Part shown: positions 12,024-25,490 of the stretch, piece by piece
Layout: each line of letters begins with the position of its first letter
Numbering within the stretch: position 1 is the stretch's first letter
NCBI GenBank assembly: GCA_001687465.1
Contig: LVLI01000643.1
Location: forward strand, 1-64,000
Length of the DNA: 64,000 nucleotides
Reading direction: 5' to 3'
Origin: Halocafeteria seosinensis
Lineage: Eukaryota; Sar; Bigyra; Bicosoecida
Made by a program: the position numbers and the translations under genes
The notes under the pieces: generated by a model
What the model saw: only the letters and a program-made list of their open reading frames with translations
Told to the model about the DNA's origin: nothing
Database searches by the model: none

Positions 12024-12050
12024 TGTAAGGTTTGTACGAAGACAGCGGGA

Positions 12051-12056
12051 AATAAA
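12051..12056 (+). terminator. Possible polyadenylation signal AATAAA
   Basis: The hexamer AATAAA lies 28 bases after the stop codon at 12023, and a TGTAA motif lies directly after that stop. Position and sequence fit a poly(A) signal, but no cDNA evidence is available. Confidence 0.3.
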
Positions 12057-12227
12057 CGGAGCCCTGTGTGCCATCCACTAACTTATACCCATTTGTGCCG
12101 ACTCATCCTCATATATAGTTGAAGTTGACGGGCTGTCGGCTACTTGATACCATCAAGTTAATAGCCGCATTGATGGGATTGTTAGTTCCTATAGTATGGA
12201 CGGGCCGTGGTACAAGGCATCACGAAG

Positions 12228-13488
12228 ATGATGAGAAATTACAGAATTTTGCAGACTGGGTGTCGGCAGTTGCTTCGAACGCAAGTGAGGACACCGTTTA
12301 CGCTCACTCCCTATGCATCGTCGCACTTTCCGAAGAATCAATTCCTAAGAGGGGTTCGCGGCTATCATGGGATCGAGAACAACAGACTTGAGGCGAGTGC
12401 TCGCGTAAAAATCGTACCGCTATTTACAGACAACTATGCTTACCTTCTTATGGATGAAGCCAACCTGGTGTGCGCAGCTGTAGATCCCGCTGATGCCGGT
12501 ACGTAGTTTGCCGCCATCCTAGAACCGATTTCGAGGTAACAATGTCCTGTTTGGGTTCGGCAGATGCATTTATCCATTCTGCTCTGGCAGACAGTGACCG
12601 TTCGGAACTCACCACTGTATTGTGCACCCATAAGCACTGGTAAGCAGCATTCTCGTCGGTATCGGAGTTGGGCTGGAACTTTAGGACAGTGCGCACATGC
12701 AATTCCAGGGATCATGCCGGAGGAAACGAGCAGTTCGCTGCGCAATACAAAGGAATTGATATCTATGGGCCAGCCACAGAGGATGTACCTGCTGTCACTC
12801 ACAAGGTACAGGAAGGCGACAGGTTCAAAATAGGAGGTTTCACAGTTGATGTATTCGATGCTGGCTGCCACACACGGGTGAGTCACGAAATCCATGTATC
12901 GTTGATGCAAATTCGCGAAGTTCATGGCGAAGTTCCGTAGCACAGGGCCATATAATGTATTATGTAACTGGTGATAGCAACGTTGCTCCTAAGCTCTTCG
13001 CTGGCGATACGCTTTTCGTGGGAGGATGTGGTCGTTTCTTCGAAGGTGATGCTCAGGACATGTACAATATACTGTATGGGACAGTCGCCAAACTTCCTCC
13101 GGAGACTCTAGTCTATTGTGGACATGAATATACCATGAAGAATCTCGAATTCGCACTCACGCTAGAGCCGGAGAATGAGATGTTGAACTACAGATATGAA
13201 TCCACAAAGAAGATGAGAAACTCAAACACTCCGCAACCCACAGTTCCCACAACCATAGGAGTAGAAATGCAAACGAACCCCTTTTTGAGAGTCCATTTAC
13301 CATCGGTTGCCTCTGCGGTTGGATTGTATGATAAGAGCAAGCTATCGACAGACCCCACTAACTACCAAGAAACAGCAAACGACTATGTGCAGTCCAGCGG
13401 TGAAGCGGGGCTCCCAGCTGTCGGCCATGACGGGATCGATCCTGTGGAAGTGATGAAAAGAGTACGACAAGCAAAAGATAGATTCTAA
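12228..13488 (+). CDS. Hydroxyacylglutathione hydrolase (glyoxalase II)
   Basis: Hydrolyses S-lactoylglutathione to D-lactate and glutathione, the second step of methylglyoxal detoxification. Four exons in phase (12228-12498, 12564-12639, 12709-12877, 12946-13488) give 352 residues. Residues about 1-62 are basic and hydroxylated, probably a mitochondrial presequence. The metallo-beta-lactamase domain follows: VKIVPLFTDNYAYLL, the metal-binding signature THKHWDHAGGN assembled across the intron at 12640-12708, TRGHIMYYV, and LFAGDTLFVGGCGRFFEG with the metal-bridging Asp. VYCGHEYT gives the last metal-binding His. The C-terminal LRVHLPSV resembles the glutathione-binding HAGH C domain. About 60 extra residues after that carry no recognised motif. 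The start is the first of two tandem ATGs before the presequence-like segment. Confidence 0.9.
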
Positions 13489-13987
13489 ATATTAACAAGT
13501 AATAGCTGGATACCACACCATGCGTAGCTGTCGCACCGCCAATTCTGCGCCTAACTTCTCTACCGGCCCTGAATCGCGCCGCCCCGACTCAGTGACACCA
13601 CCCGAACTACAGTCGTTTAAACTACATATACCGAGCCTGTTCCGTCATTGTCAGTGTAGCCAGCGCCCTTTCAAGCAAAAATAGGTGCATGTAAAGAGTG
13701 ATACGAGACACTTATCAAACAGTGCGGCGCTGGTCCCATTCCTTGTAGTAGACCACGAGCCTCACCCCACCTCCGACTTTGGCTTGAGGCCACCAAGCCT
13801 ATCGAGTGCATAGTGGATCATACCACGGGTAGTATGAATATCGGGATTCATTGGCCTTGATAATCAGCCCATCACTGGAGAGAGACAGACCCAGTAAAGA
13901 GAGAAGGAAAAGGAAAAGTCTTATTATCCCGACCCAAGTGGTCAGCGACACATTGTATTGGAGCGATACAGACAAGCTGCTAACACA
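13489..13987. other. Intergenic region before the importin gene
   Basis: About 500 bases between two plus-strand genes. A purine-rich run of Gly/Ala-type triplets near 13876-13920 (GAGAGAC and GAGAAGGAAAAGG patterns) lies about 70 bases before the importin start and may be part of its 5' UTR. I see no gene. Confidence 0.4.
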
Positions 13988-16900
13988 ATGACGTCCATTG
14001 ACAACTTTGAGAACATTCTACAAGCATTGACGACCCCTAACAATGACGAAAGGAGGCGTGCTGAACAGATTTTGGAAGAGTGTAAACAGCGCCCGGATGC
14101 TTTACTCACCTCTTTGATCCAGGTAAGCTACTGCGTCCTGCCATTGCCAGCTACATGCTGGACAAGATTCTCCCCTCGAGAAGGCTCGACCTTAACCCTT
14201 GGCCTTCATGTTAGTTGTGCCCCTTCTTAGGCGTCAAAGGGTTTCATGGAAAGAGTCTCAACAACTTGAAGAGTATGACGGGCCCAAGAGAGACTGACTC
14301 CAAACAACTCATATTACCTTGCTTTAAACTGTACTTGGATTTCTGCAGGCTACTCGTCACTCTAATTCACCGGAGATAAGAGCACTTGCAGCAGTAATCT
14401 TGAGAAGGATTATCTCCTCCGAGGAGCCCCCGTTGTTACCAAAGTGCTCAGAGAACACCCAGAATACATTATGCGATGAACTTATAAAAGGTATCCAGCA
14501 CGAAGAGGATTCAGCTATCCGAAAAAAGCTAACAGACACAACTGGCGAGTTAGCGCTTATATTGCTACCGGACAACAAATGGAATAACTTAATGCCGACG
14601 TTGTTTCACTGGGTGACGAAGGAAAACCTAATGCTTAGAGAAATGGCATTACGAATTTTTGAGCAACTTAGCATGTACTTTGTGAATCACATGCAAGCTC
14701 ACTTCTCGGAAATCAGCCGGATTTTTGAATCGTGCTTTCTAGATGGCAATGTATCAAGTTCTGTGAGGGTGGCCGCTGTACGAGCGGCGGGCACGTTGAT
14801 CATCTGTTTGGACACAGGTGCAAGTGTGTTATCGAAGCTGGCTAACCTTGCAGCCCCTTTCTGTGCAGTCGTGAGTAACTTATTGGCAAGTAACGATATG
14901 GATAGGGCAAAGCAAGTGGTTTCCGTGTTGATCGATATCGCTGACGCGCAGCCCACCTTTTTCAAGGGGACTTTGGATGATACGCTGAGGCTCATGCTCA
15001 CTATTACAGATAAGAAAGATTTGCCGAACGACATTCGCAGGCTTTCTCTGGAGTTTGTAGTTACCCTGGCAGAAGGTGCCCCTGCAATGGCACGAAAGCA
15101 GCCCCATAATGGTTTCGTGCGACGTACTCTCCCGGTAGTCTTTAATCTAATGCTTGAGCACCCCGAAGATCCCGAGTGGTCGTGTAGGGAGGAGAGTGAG
15201 GAAAGTGATCCGAAGTCCAATGTGACAGTTGCAGAGGAATGTTTAGGACGAATAGGTCACGCGATTGGAGCCAAAAAGTTCTTTCCAATAATGCTCCCCT
15301 TTGTTAGCCCCTTTCTTCAAAACAATGAATGGCAGTACCGATACGCTGGACTTTCTGCTTTAACGCAAGTTTCCGATCTGGGGTTGGAGAAGCATGAACA
15401 GCTAGACCATCTCGGGAAGCAGATTTTACCGTATTTCAATGACAACAGTGAAAGAGTGAGATATGCCGCCGTAACGGCAGTGGGAATGTTTTGCCTATAT
15501 AAGGGAGACACCTTCCTCCGAGATAATCATGAGGCCGTAGTGTCTGCTCTATTGCAAGGAGTTCGAGATCCGTGCAAGCGCGTACAGGCGCAAAGTGCCG
15601 GTGCGATTGTCAACTTTGCTCAGGCTGCAACTTCATCAACGCTTCAGCATTACGTAGGCCAACTGATGCAGTCCCTGTATATCCTTCTTCGCGATGGGGG
15701 AAGAACTTGTAAAGAATGGGGCATTTCAGCCATCTCAGCAGTCGCGGAGTCTGCAACTGTTTCTGTCAGAGACTATTACAGTGATTTAATGTCAGTCCTG
15801 CTTCCGATCATCCAGGCATCACCAGAGCAACTTAAGAACAATAGCTCCAATGAGCGCTCGGATCTTAGGTTGCTACGCGGTAAAGCTGTCGAGTGTGCTA
15901 GCGTTGTCGGAGTGGCAGTAGGTGCTGAACTGTTTCGCAAGGATGCTAAAAGCGTGATGCAGTCGTTGCTTCAGGCCAACGAGACCGCTCAAGATCCGGA
16001 TGATCCTACCCGCAGTTATCTGTGGCAAGCGTGGGGCCGAGTTGCATCCGTTTTAAAAGAAGATTTTGCACCCTATATGGATATGGTTCTACCGTCATTG
16101 CTTCAAGGAGCAGCCGCGGACGTCGGGTACCATAAATTAACCGATGAAGAAGCAGACGAAGCCAGAGAAATGCTTTCCCATTTCGATGAGGATAGTGACG
16201 AAGAGAACCAGATCGTGGAAGAAGATGATGGGCTCGTTCGGGTAAAAACAAGTGCCCTGGAAGACAAGATTACTGCGATCTCTATGCTTTCAAGTCTGTC
16301 GGCAGACATGAAGGGTTACTTCAAGCCCTACGTGAAGCAAGTGATCGACGTGCTAACCCCTGTATTCCAACTCAAGGGTACGGTCTTCGAGGATGCCAGA
16401 GTGCGTGCTGCTGAGGCTCTTCCCAATTTGGTTGCTGCCGCTAACTCAAGAAGTGGTTATGAAGCATTGCAAGCTTCGAATGAGGACCTCAAGCATCTTT
16501 TGGAAATTTCATTGAAGAGCGTAGCCCCAAAGATGGTAGATGAGTTGAACATGGATGTCTTGCTTGTCATGCTGGCTTGCATTAAACAGTGTGTGGAAGG
16601 GGCTTGCCAAGAAGTCAAGGAGGCATCTTCTTCGACCCCAGTAACACCAGCTGCTGATGGAGGCACAAACGGCTATCATCATGAGCAGTCATCACTACAT
16701 AAAGAATTGGATCCAGTTGTACCTTTGGGATTCGAAGAACCTACGAAGTACCAGCCGTTGCTGGATCAAACTTTTCTCCGTGAAGTTTCTCAGAGTATCT
16801 TGTCCGTACAGAGAAAATCATCTCAGAGACGAGCTGTATTGTATGCCGAAATGCAGACCAACCCTGATGATTTCGACGAAGAAGCAAATGAAGAACAGTA

Positions 16901-17714
16901 TACGAGGATGATGCAAGAAGATGAACTTCAATCGAGTTGTATGGATGTCCTCGGTACATTGCTAAAAACGCATACGTCCGTATTTATGCAAGTAATGAAA
17001 AACGACATTCTACCTACGTTGGTGGATTTGGTGAAAGACGGATCTACTGAAGGTGACCTACGGGCTGCAATCTTCCTTATGGATGACATTCTAGAATTCG
17101 GTGGGCAGGAAGGTCAAGCGTACTGGCACGATTTCAAGCCATATATGATGCGTGGCTGTGACGGCGAGAATCCTGCGTTGCGTCAAGCATCAGTGTATGG
17201 CTTAGGTGTTGCCGGCGAAAACTGTGGAGAACGCTTCGTGAATGATGCGCCAGAAATTTTGGCGAAGCTAAAGGACGTTGCAGACAAAATAGATCCGGGC
17301 CAAGACGATGATGAAACAGTTCACGATAACGCCGTATGTGCTGTCGCTAAGATTGTACAAAATTTGCCATCCAATCATGATATCGACTGTCGTTCTTATA
17401 TCTCTTGGTGGCTTGCAAAGTTGCCACTCCGAAGCGATGCTGAAGAATCACGAGTGTGCATGAAGATACTGTGCACTCGCATGGAGTCTGGCTGCCCATA
17501 CGTGGTCGGCTCAAATGGAGAGAACCTTCCCCACATATTAACCACTATAGCAGACGTAATTTCAGATGAGGATCTCTGTACTGTGGCTCTAGCAGCAAGG
17601 TTCCGGTATTGTCTTCAGCAAGTACAGACTATATTCCCTGGAGATGCGTGGGGTTGGTCATTCAAGCAGATATCGAACAACTCCCAGGTCATGCTTAATG
17701 AACTGGTAAAGTAG
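13988..17714 (+). CDS. Importin beta-type karyopherin, importin-5 (KPNB3/Kap121) class
   Basis: Nuclear import receptor that would carry cargo such as ribosomal proteins and histones through the pore and release it on RanGTP. Two exons (13988-14122 and 14349-17714) give 1166 residues, close to the roughly 1100 of importin-5. The chain is built of HEAT repeats. The N-terminal RRRAEQILEECK and PEIRALAAVILRRII match the Ran-binding end of the family. The series LPYFNDNSERVRYAAVTAVGMF, DPCKRVQAQSAGAIVNFAQ and GRTCKEWGISAISAVAE fits mid-protein repeats. An acidic loop (HFDEDSDEENQIVEEDDG) at about residues 710-730 and a Ser/Thr-rich insertion near 865 break the repeats. NGENLPHILTTIADV near the C-terminus is typical. 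The start is the first ATG with a repeat-like context. Importin-4 is the nearest alternative. Confidence 0.85.
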
Positions 17715-17748
17715 ACTTTGTGCAATCTGCATGATGAACACATGGATT

Positions 17749-18561
17749 CTAAGTCCCAGAAGAGGTGCTTCCGTGTTGCGGTTCCTTTCCGAATAGTTCG
17801 TCGATTTCCTCAAAGGCACCATGGACGTTAACTCTGGCATCATTTGGATTCCAATTCGGTACCTCCAGTGGCTGGATGTCAGAACGCTGTATACCAACAT
17901 AGCAAAGCGAACGCTATTAAGTGAGCCTGTGATTGTACACAGTGAAACTCATCCTCGGACATACACTCTTGGTAAATTTGAAGGAGCGGAAGACTTTGCT
18001 GAACCCTTTAGGGCGTCGGCTGTTTTCGACATCTTGTAATGCCTGTAGTCTGTCGGCGGCGTTTTTGGCTGCCCTGTAGATTTCATCCATTAGCTCCTGC
18101 GTAATGTGAGAAAATTTATACCTAATACCACTGTGTGTAAACTACTGGTATGTATGGCTTCTCGCCCGCACCTCTACCACTTCAATAGCGTGAAAAACTG
18201 ATTGTAGATCTCTGGCTGCCTCAATGAGCGCTGGCAAGACGACGGATTCCAGTTTCTCTCGATCCATCCTCATCTGCATACGCCAAAGATAGCTAGATAG
18301 TGAAGGTATCCGCTGTCCAAAGAGACGACTGTAGGCCAGTGTAGCACGTACACTATCAATGAGCTGATTCAAGTCATCCACCAAGGACAAATTGTTGCCA
18401 ATGTGTTCATCAAAGCGTTTGAGGCTTTGCTCCTTGAATTCCAGGTCTCTCCTCACGGTGGATTCGATCTCTTCCAGAGCCTCCGCTACAGTGCCCTGTG
18501 TCCCTTGATACTCTCTCTCTGCATGTTGCTGCTGTCCCTGCTGTAGATGAGATGACGACAT
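17749..18561 (-). CDS. Small helical protein of unknown function
   Basis: Three exons in phase, 18561-18172, 18096-17965 and 17886-17749, give 219 residues. The last exon is found only through splicing at AGT|GTATGT; reading through instead stops at 17917. Residues 1-20 are Gln/Ser-rich. Residues 25-150 are predicted helical and charged, with segments such as AEALEEIESTVRRDLEFKEQ and DREKLESVVLPALIEAARDL. The tail is acidic (HGAFEEIDELFGKEPQ). I recognise no family; a small coiled-coil subunit of a trafficking or cytoskeletal complex would look similar. The donor of intron 1 (GAG|GTGCGG) has a near alternative three codons upstream. Its stop is 34 bases from that of the convergent importin gene. 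Confidence 0.6.
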
Positions 18562-18642
18562 TATTATTGATGATATTATTTCAATTATTCTGTGGTATTC
18601 ATAAGGACAAATTTAACAAAACGGTCAATCAGTGATGATATT

Positions 18643-20110
18643 ATGAGAGGAGTGACTGCATGGTGCCGACGCTGTGTGGCGTATCGGAGCTGTATCGCAG
18701 CTTATACTCAAGGGATAGCACCCTTCAGGTTCAGATCAAGCAAGCAAAGGGTGCCGTTCCATTCCAGCCCTTGGAAGGGATTCCAAAGGGAGCACAACCC
18801 GGCACTGGTAGAGAACCATGGCAGTGCGTACACTCGATTTATGCAAGGTACGTGGACGTGGGGAGACTACCCATGAAAACTCGTAACTTTGAATTATCGC
18901 TTGCTATTCAGATATGAAAGAAGACCCCGGTAGCTATCAGTGCGTCTGGAAAGGTAACTACCAGCATAGCAACCTGGAAGCTGAAGTGAGCATCAAGGCA
19001 CAGAACTGCGACATTGAGATATACCCAACATGGTTCGAACACAGCGAGGTTTATTTGCTTCGACCAGAGCAAGAAACCGCGGCATCGTCGAGGAGTAGTA
19101 ATCAGAGTACAAGACACCACTATTGGGACCAAGACGTAGCACTCAAGAAGTCTGACGAAGAAGCAAGGATGGCCATCGACGTCAAGGGATCGCAAGCCGC
19201 TGGCGGCCAGGAGAGCGCCAGACGATTGGCAGTCTGCATGCCTCAATTTGCTCCCGTAAACATATTCCACTCAGGAAGGGGAAACATCACAGTATTCGAC
19301 AAAGTAGAGAACGATGTGCATGTTCGCACGAATTATGGCAATATCAGTGTCAACAAAATACGCGGAGTTAACGTCACCTTAATGTCCCAACACGGGAACG
19401 TGACCGCGACTTCGGCAATCGAGGGTAACATTGACCTCTATGGAAAACAAATCAACTTCCAAAAATTGTTGGCCGGAAACCTCACCATAGTAGCTGACGA
19501 AACCATCAACGGCGCAGGTCTCTATGCCCAGATGGCGATGTTGAGTTCACAGGATGGCGACATCAGGTTGGGATCTTCCCACGGTGATCTAAAACTTCAA
19601 ACCCAAGCCGGAAACATAGACTTACCGGACGCTCGCGGTTGTATAAACGCTCATGTGCACCATTCCGGCTCGGTAAGCCTCCATCTGGAATATCCTGAAG
19701 GTCGTAGCTCGATTCAAGCAGGAAAGAACAAAGGAGATGTCGAATGTCATCTGTCCGCCGCCGAAAATATACTAGCAGAACTCGAAGGATTAACAGTGAA
19801 TGTGCCGAATGACATTAGGCGACAGCTCAAACCAGTGAGTACGAACCCGACCGCAACGTGCTACCAAGGAGAAATAACGCTTACGGGTGACTCAGTTGAG
19901 GACCCGGCATCAAAAGGGAGGATAGGTAAGATCGATCAAAAAGCCGCAGCAGAAATGCCGGGAAACTTTATACAAGAACACTCGGAGAGCGCAACCAGTG
20001 CTGCACTTCGGTGCTTCGCGGTGTCCGGTTCAGTCAACTTACACGCCAAGTCTTGGAAAGACTTTGTCAGGGAAAGATATTACAGTAAAGCGCGAGATGA
20101 AAATATTTGA
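18643..20110 (+). CDS. FAM185A-like protein with DUF4097/adhesin-type beta repeats
   Basis: Two exons, 18643-18847 and 18912-20110, encode 467 residues. The first exon encodes a basic, acid-free segment (MRGVTAWCRRCVAYRSCIAAY) that resembles a mitochondrial targeting sequence. From about residue 175 the chain shows the regular short beta pattern of DUF4097 proteins, with glycine turns recurring about every 20 residues: GRGNITVFDKVENDVHV, NYGNISVNKIRGVNVTL, QHGNVTATSAIEGNIDL, SHGDLKLQTQAGNIDL, HHSGSVSLHLEY. Human FAM185A shares this fold and is of unknown role; a mitochondrial location is my inference from the N-terminus. It is convergent with the next minus-strand gene, 15 bases between stops. 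Confidence 0.7.
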
Positions 20111-20125
20111 GAAAACCTGAACTTC

Positions 20126-21195
20126 TCATATCATTTGCTCAGCAGCTTCGATGCGCACTTCTTCCATGACGTCATTAATGGCATCTAACACACCCTGGCG
20201 AAAGTGTTCTTTTTCTTTCAACTGAGACTGTAGCGTCGCTGCCTTGCTATCGTCGCCGCCCCCCGAAAAGTGATGTAGACGCTGTGCGACGAGAAGTTCA
20301 GAGCGGATGACTTGTATATCAATTACACTTTGAAGGTTATGCTTCTCGTGTTGCTGTAGTTCTTCCACTCGCTTTGCTAGGGCAGGTGCTTCGAGCTCTT
20401 CTAGCCGTGGAACAAGTTCTCTGACTTTGTTACTGACATTTGCCATCTCCCTCGTTATATTTTCCACGTCTCGTTGATAAAGTCTCTGGTTATTGATAGA
20501 ACTTTCCTTCGCTTCAGTGACGTATTTGTTAAACGACCTGTTAACACACCCACAAAAAAGCTACCGAAGTGTCAGTTTCAAGGGACAAAGAAGAAGGCAC
20601 TTGCTTACTGCTCAAGTTCCTTAAACAGGGATGTCCTTTGTTCTTGTTGTTTAATGACCTGTTGTAGCGCACTACCTAATGTTTTTGATGTTTCGATAAC
20701 CTCATGCGAAGGAGTACTTCGGAATGACCCCTTGGGCGAAGACTGTGTGTTGACTTCCTGAGGCTGCTGCGCAGTATGTGCAGAGCCACCCGATCTTGCT
20801 GCCGGTCCAGGAACGGAGACGTAGAATTCCGGGTTGTTTTCAATGTACTCAATCAACTGATCCACCTGCTCTGACGTCGTATCACTTCGTGTGTTAGTAG
20901 CTTCCTTCTGAGCATCAATATCGAGACTCTGCCCTCGTGGTTCCACTCCCAGCGCTGTTGTTGTAGAAGTAGCCTCGCTTTCCGAGGTGCTGGTACTTCC
21001 TTCCAAACCGATAGGTGTGCCATAACCATGCTGCGCAATTGTCTCTTGTCTCGCCGCCAAAACTCGAACATAATCTTCCCATTGTGGCTCTTGGTCACCA
21101 GAAGAAGGGGACTGTCCCTCTGCCGTCATTTCCGTTCTCCCTGAAGTAGCAGATACATCACGAGACGATGAAGCAGTAGTAGTATCACCCTCCAT
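20126..21195 (-). CDS. Coiled-coil protein of unknown function
   Basis: Two exons (21195-20609 and 20537-20126) encode 332 residues. Residues 1-160 are Ser/Thr/Glu/Gln-rich and probably disordered, apart from the segment QVDQLIEYIENNPEFYV, which could be a short binding helix. The C-terminal 170 residues are helical with heptad-like repeats (QRTSLFKELEQSFNKYVTEA, SNKVRELVPRLEELEAPALA, VEELQQHEKHNLQSVIDI). This layout, disordered tail then coil, resembles dynactin, nucleoporin or kinetochore subunits, but no motif decides. I chose MEGD as start because the frame upstream has no ATG. Confidence 0.6.
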
Positions 21196-21435
21196 TGTTA
21201 TACCGCGTTTCAGGCAGCCAATGGGGACAAACAACCCTGTATGAAATAGTTCATGTAAGTTGAAGTTACGGGCTTCACAGCCTACCACATCGACTGTCTA
21301 GACCACAGAGGGCCTTCCAATGCTAATGCTGGTATTGCCTTTTCTATATAGATATGCTCTACATGCATGCGTGCTCATTGGAATAGGGATTTTCTCTGAA
21401 GGGAAGTTGCTGGTATAGCAGAAAGGGGCGAAAGA

Positions 21436-22247
21436 ATGGTACGTGCCAACTGAGAAGGCGTCGCTCGGATATACAGGATTCCATTACCATCTGACTGCGC
21501 TCTATATGCTTAACTTGTACAGCTATCTCTTTTGGGAGGCCTTGCACAATGGATCTGCTCCAAGCCAGAGGTGGCTGTGCCCATAGTTGGACTGGATAAT
21601 GCTGGGAAAACTACGCTACTGGAGCAAGCCAAAGCTCTCTTCAACAGGAGCCATAATAGAAAGATGGCCATCGATAGACTACCGCCTACGATTGGAATGA
21701 ACAGTACGTAACACTCCCTTTGGTAGCGTCTTGCTTTTGTGCCCTGGAAACGACAATGTTTGGGTAACACTCTGCAGTTGCTAAAATGGATATTGCGGGA
21801 TCGACGGTGACATTTTGGGATTTGGGAGGACATATGAAGAGGATATGGAAACAGTATTATGAGGATGCCAACGGAGTAATTTGCGTTCTAGACGCTGCAG
21901 ATGATAGGAGGCTGATCGAGGTCAAAGAAGTTATACAAGAAATATTAGCGACGCCAGAATTGAAGGGAAAACCACTGCTCATACTTGCGAACAAGAGAGA
22001 TATACCCGGCTCTCATGATGCGACGTCCATCTCTCAACAGTTGATTCCAGACCTTGAAAGCAAAAGGAAAGAAAGGGCGGTCCGAGTTATGGGTGTATCG
22101 GCACTCAGCTGGTAAGCAAATATTCTAGCAGCTGTTTATTTGGATGGTGTGGAACTAACGGTTTGTGTGGTCTGCTGCGACTACAGCGAAGGCCTAGACG
22201 ACGCTCTGAAATGGATTGCCATTGAGGCTGCAAAAATGATAGATTGA
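21436..22247 (+). CDS. ARFRP1-type Arf-like GTPase
   Basis: Small GTPase of the trans-Golgi network; in other eukaryotes ARFRP1 (yeast Arl3p) recruits ARL1 and golgins. Four exons: 21436-21438, 21523-21703, 21778-22111, 22187-22247, giving 192 residues. The first coding exon is the ATG alone, and the second begins LSLLGGLAQWICSKPEVAV, matching the N-terminus of plant ARFRP1 (M-SL-GL). G1 is GLDNAGKTT, switch I has PTIGMN, switch II WDLGGH where Gln is usual, G4 is ANKRD, G5 is SAL. The His in place of the catalytic-position Gln is notable. No Gly2, consistent with the non-myristoylated, acetylated Met of this family. It faces the kinase gene tail-to-tail, 8 bases between stops. Confidence 0.85.
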
Positions 22248-22255
22248 GTTGTATT

Positions 22256-24661
<2,406 letters not shown>

Positions 24662-25490
24662 TGTTTCCTATACAATGAATCAGTCGGCGATTGCTATTTA
24701 CTATTGTCGGCCACGCACAGTGCCCGTGAACAGCGTCTGGTCCCCCTGTTCGGTTGCTATGTTACCGCTTGCTGTCCATTGTTCCCCACTTCCTTAATGG
24801 CACTGGGCCGATAATTAACAAACGCAGTCTCCCGTCTTTGCACTATGTTTCCTGTAGTGTTTTACTCCTTATTAGCACGCGCAAAGGGCACAAAAGGCCC
24901 AGGCCAAACGTCTCTTTCTTCAACTACGTCGGGTCTTGTCTTCGCTCTTTCTTTTCCAAAGCACCAGCGTTATCTAGGAAAATAGAACGCACTTCATACA
25001 CTCGTTTGATACCTGGTGTACCTTTGAATATGTTCCCAGGAACGCCTTGTAAGATGATATCAACCAAAGAGAACGCCTCCGAACCTGGTAGAGGAGGCAC
25101 GACTTCCCGTTCTGCCCACCAAATCTTTTTGTTAAGTGCCGGAATACGTGGAGCAACAAATCTCTCTATTGTTTATTCGCACTTTGCACTGTACCAATCC
25201 TTCGAAATGTGTCTGCCAAAGCAGCATACCAGATGCGGTCGACAGTCCGTTCTCCGGTCCGGTTTTCGGATCTGTTCGGGTGCGTAGCACTCGTTGAAGT
25301 GCGGAAAACACTGCAGGAACCCACCGAAAAATTCAAATGGAGCAGCTACAACAAGCGTCAAAAACGTATCTTTGTTGAGTTGATTGAGGTGTTACCGTGC
25401 CAAATATTGTTGGTGCATAGATTGACTCTTTGATCCCCTTGAACTGGGATTTAATTCATCAACTAGTTAAGCTACTCGAGGCCAAAGAGA
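24662..25490. other. Divergent intergenic region between kinase and RPA genes
   Basis: About 830 bases between divergently transcribed genes, probably containing both promoters and 5' UTRs. Several short open frames are present on both strands but none has splice structure or recognisable sequence. No repeat stands out. Confidence 0.4.

Noticed and set aside
16657-16911. Alternative-frame ORF inside the importin gene
   Set aside because: Out-of-frame shadow within the continuous importin exon.
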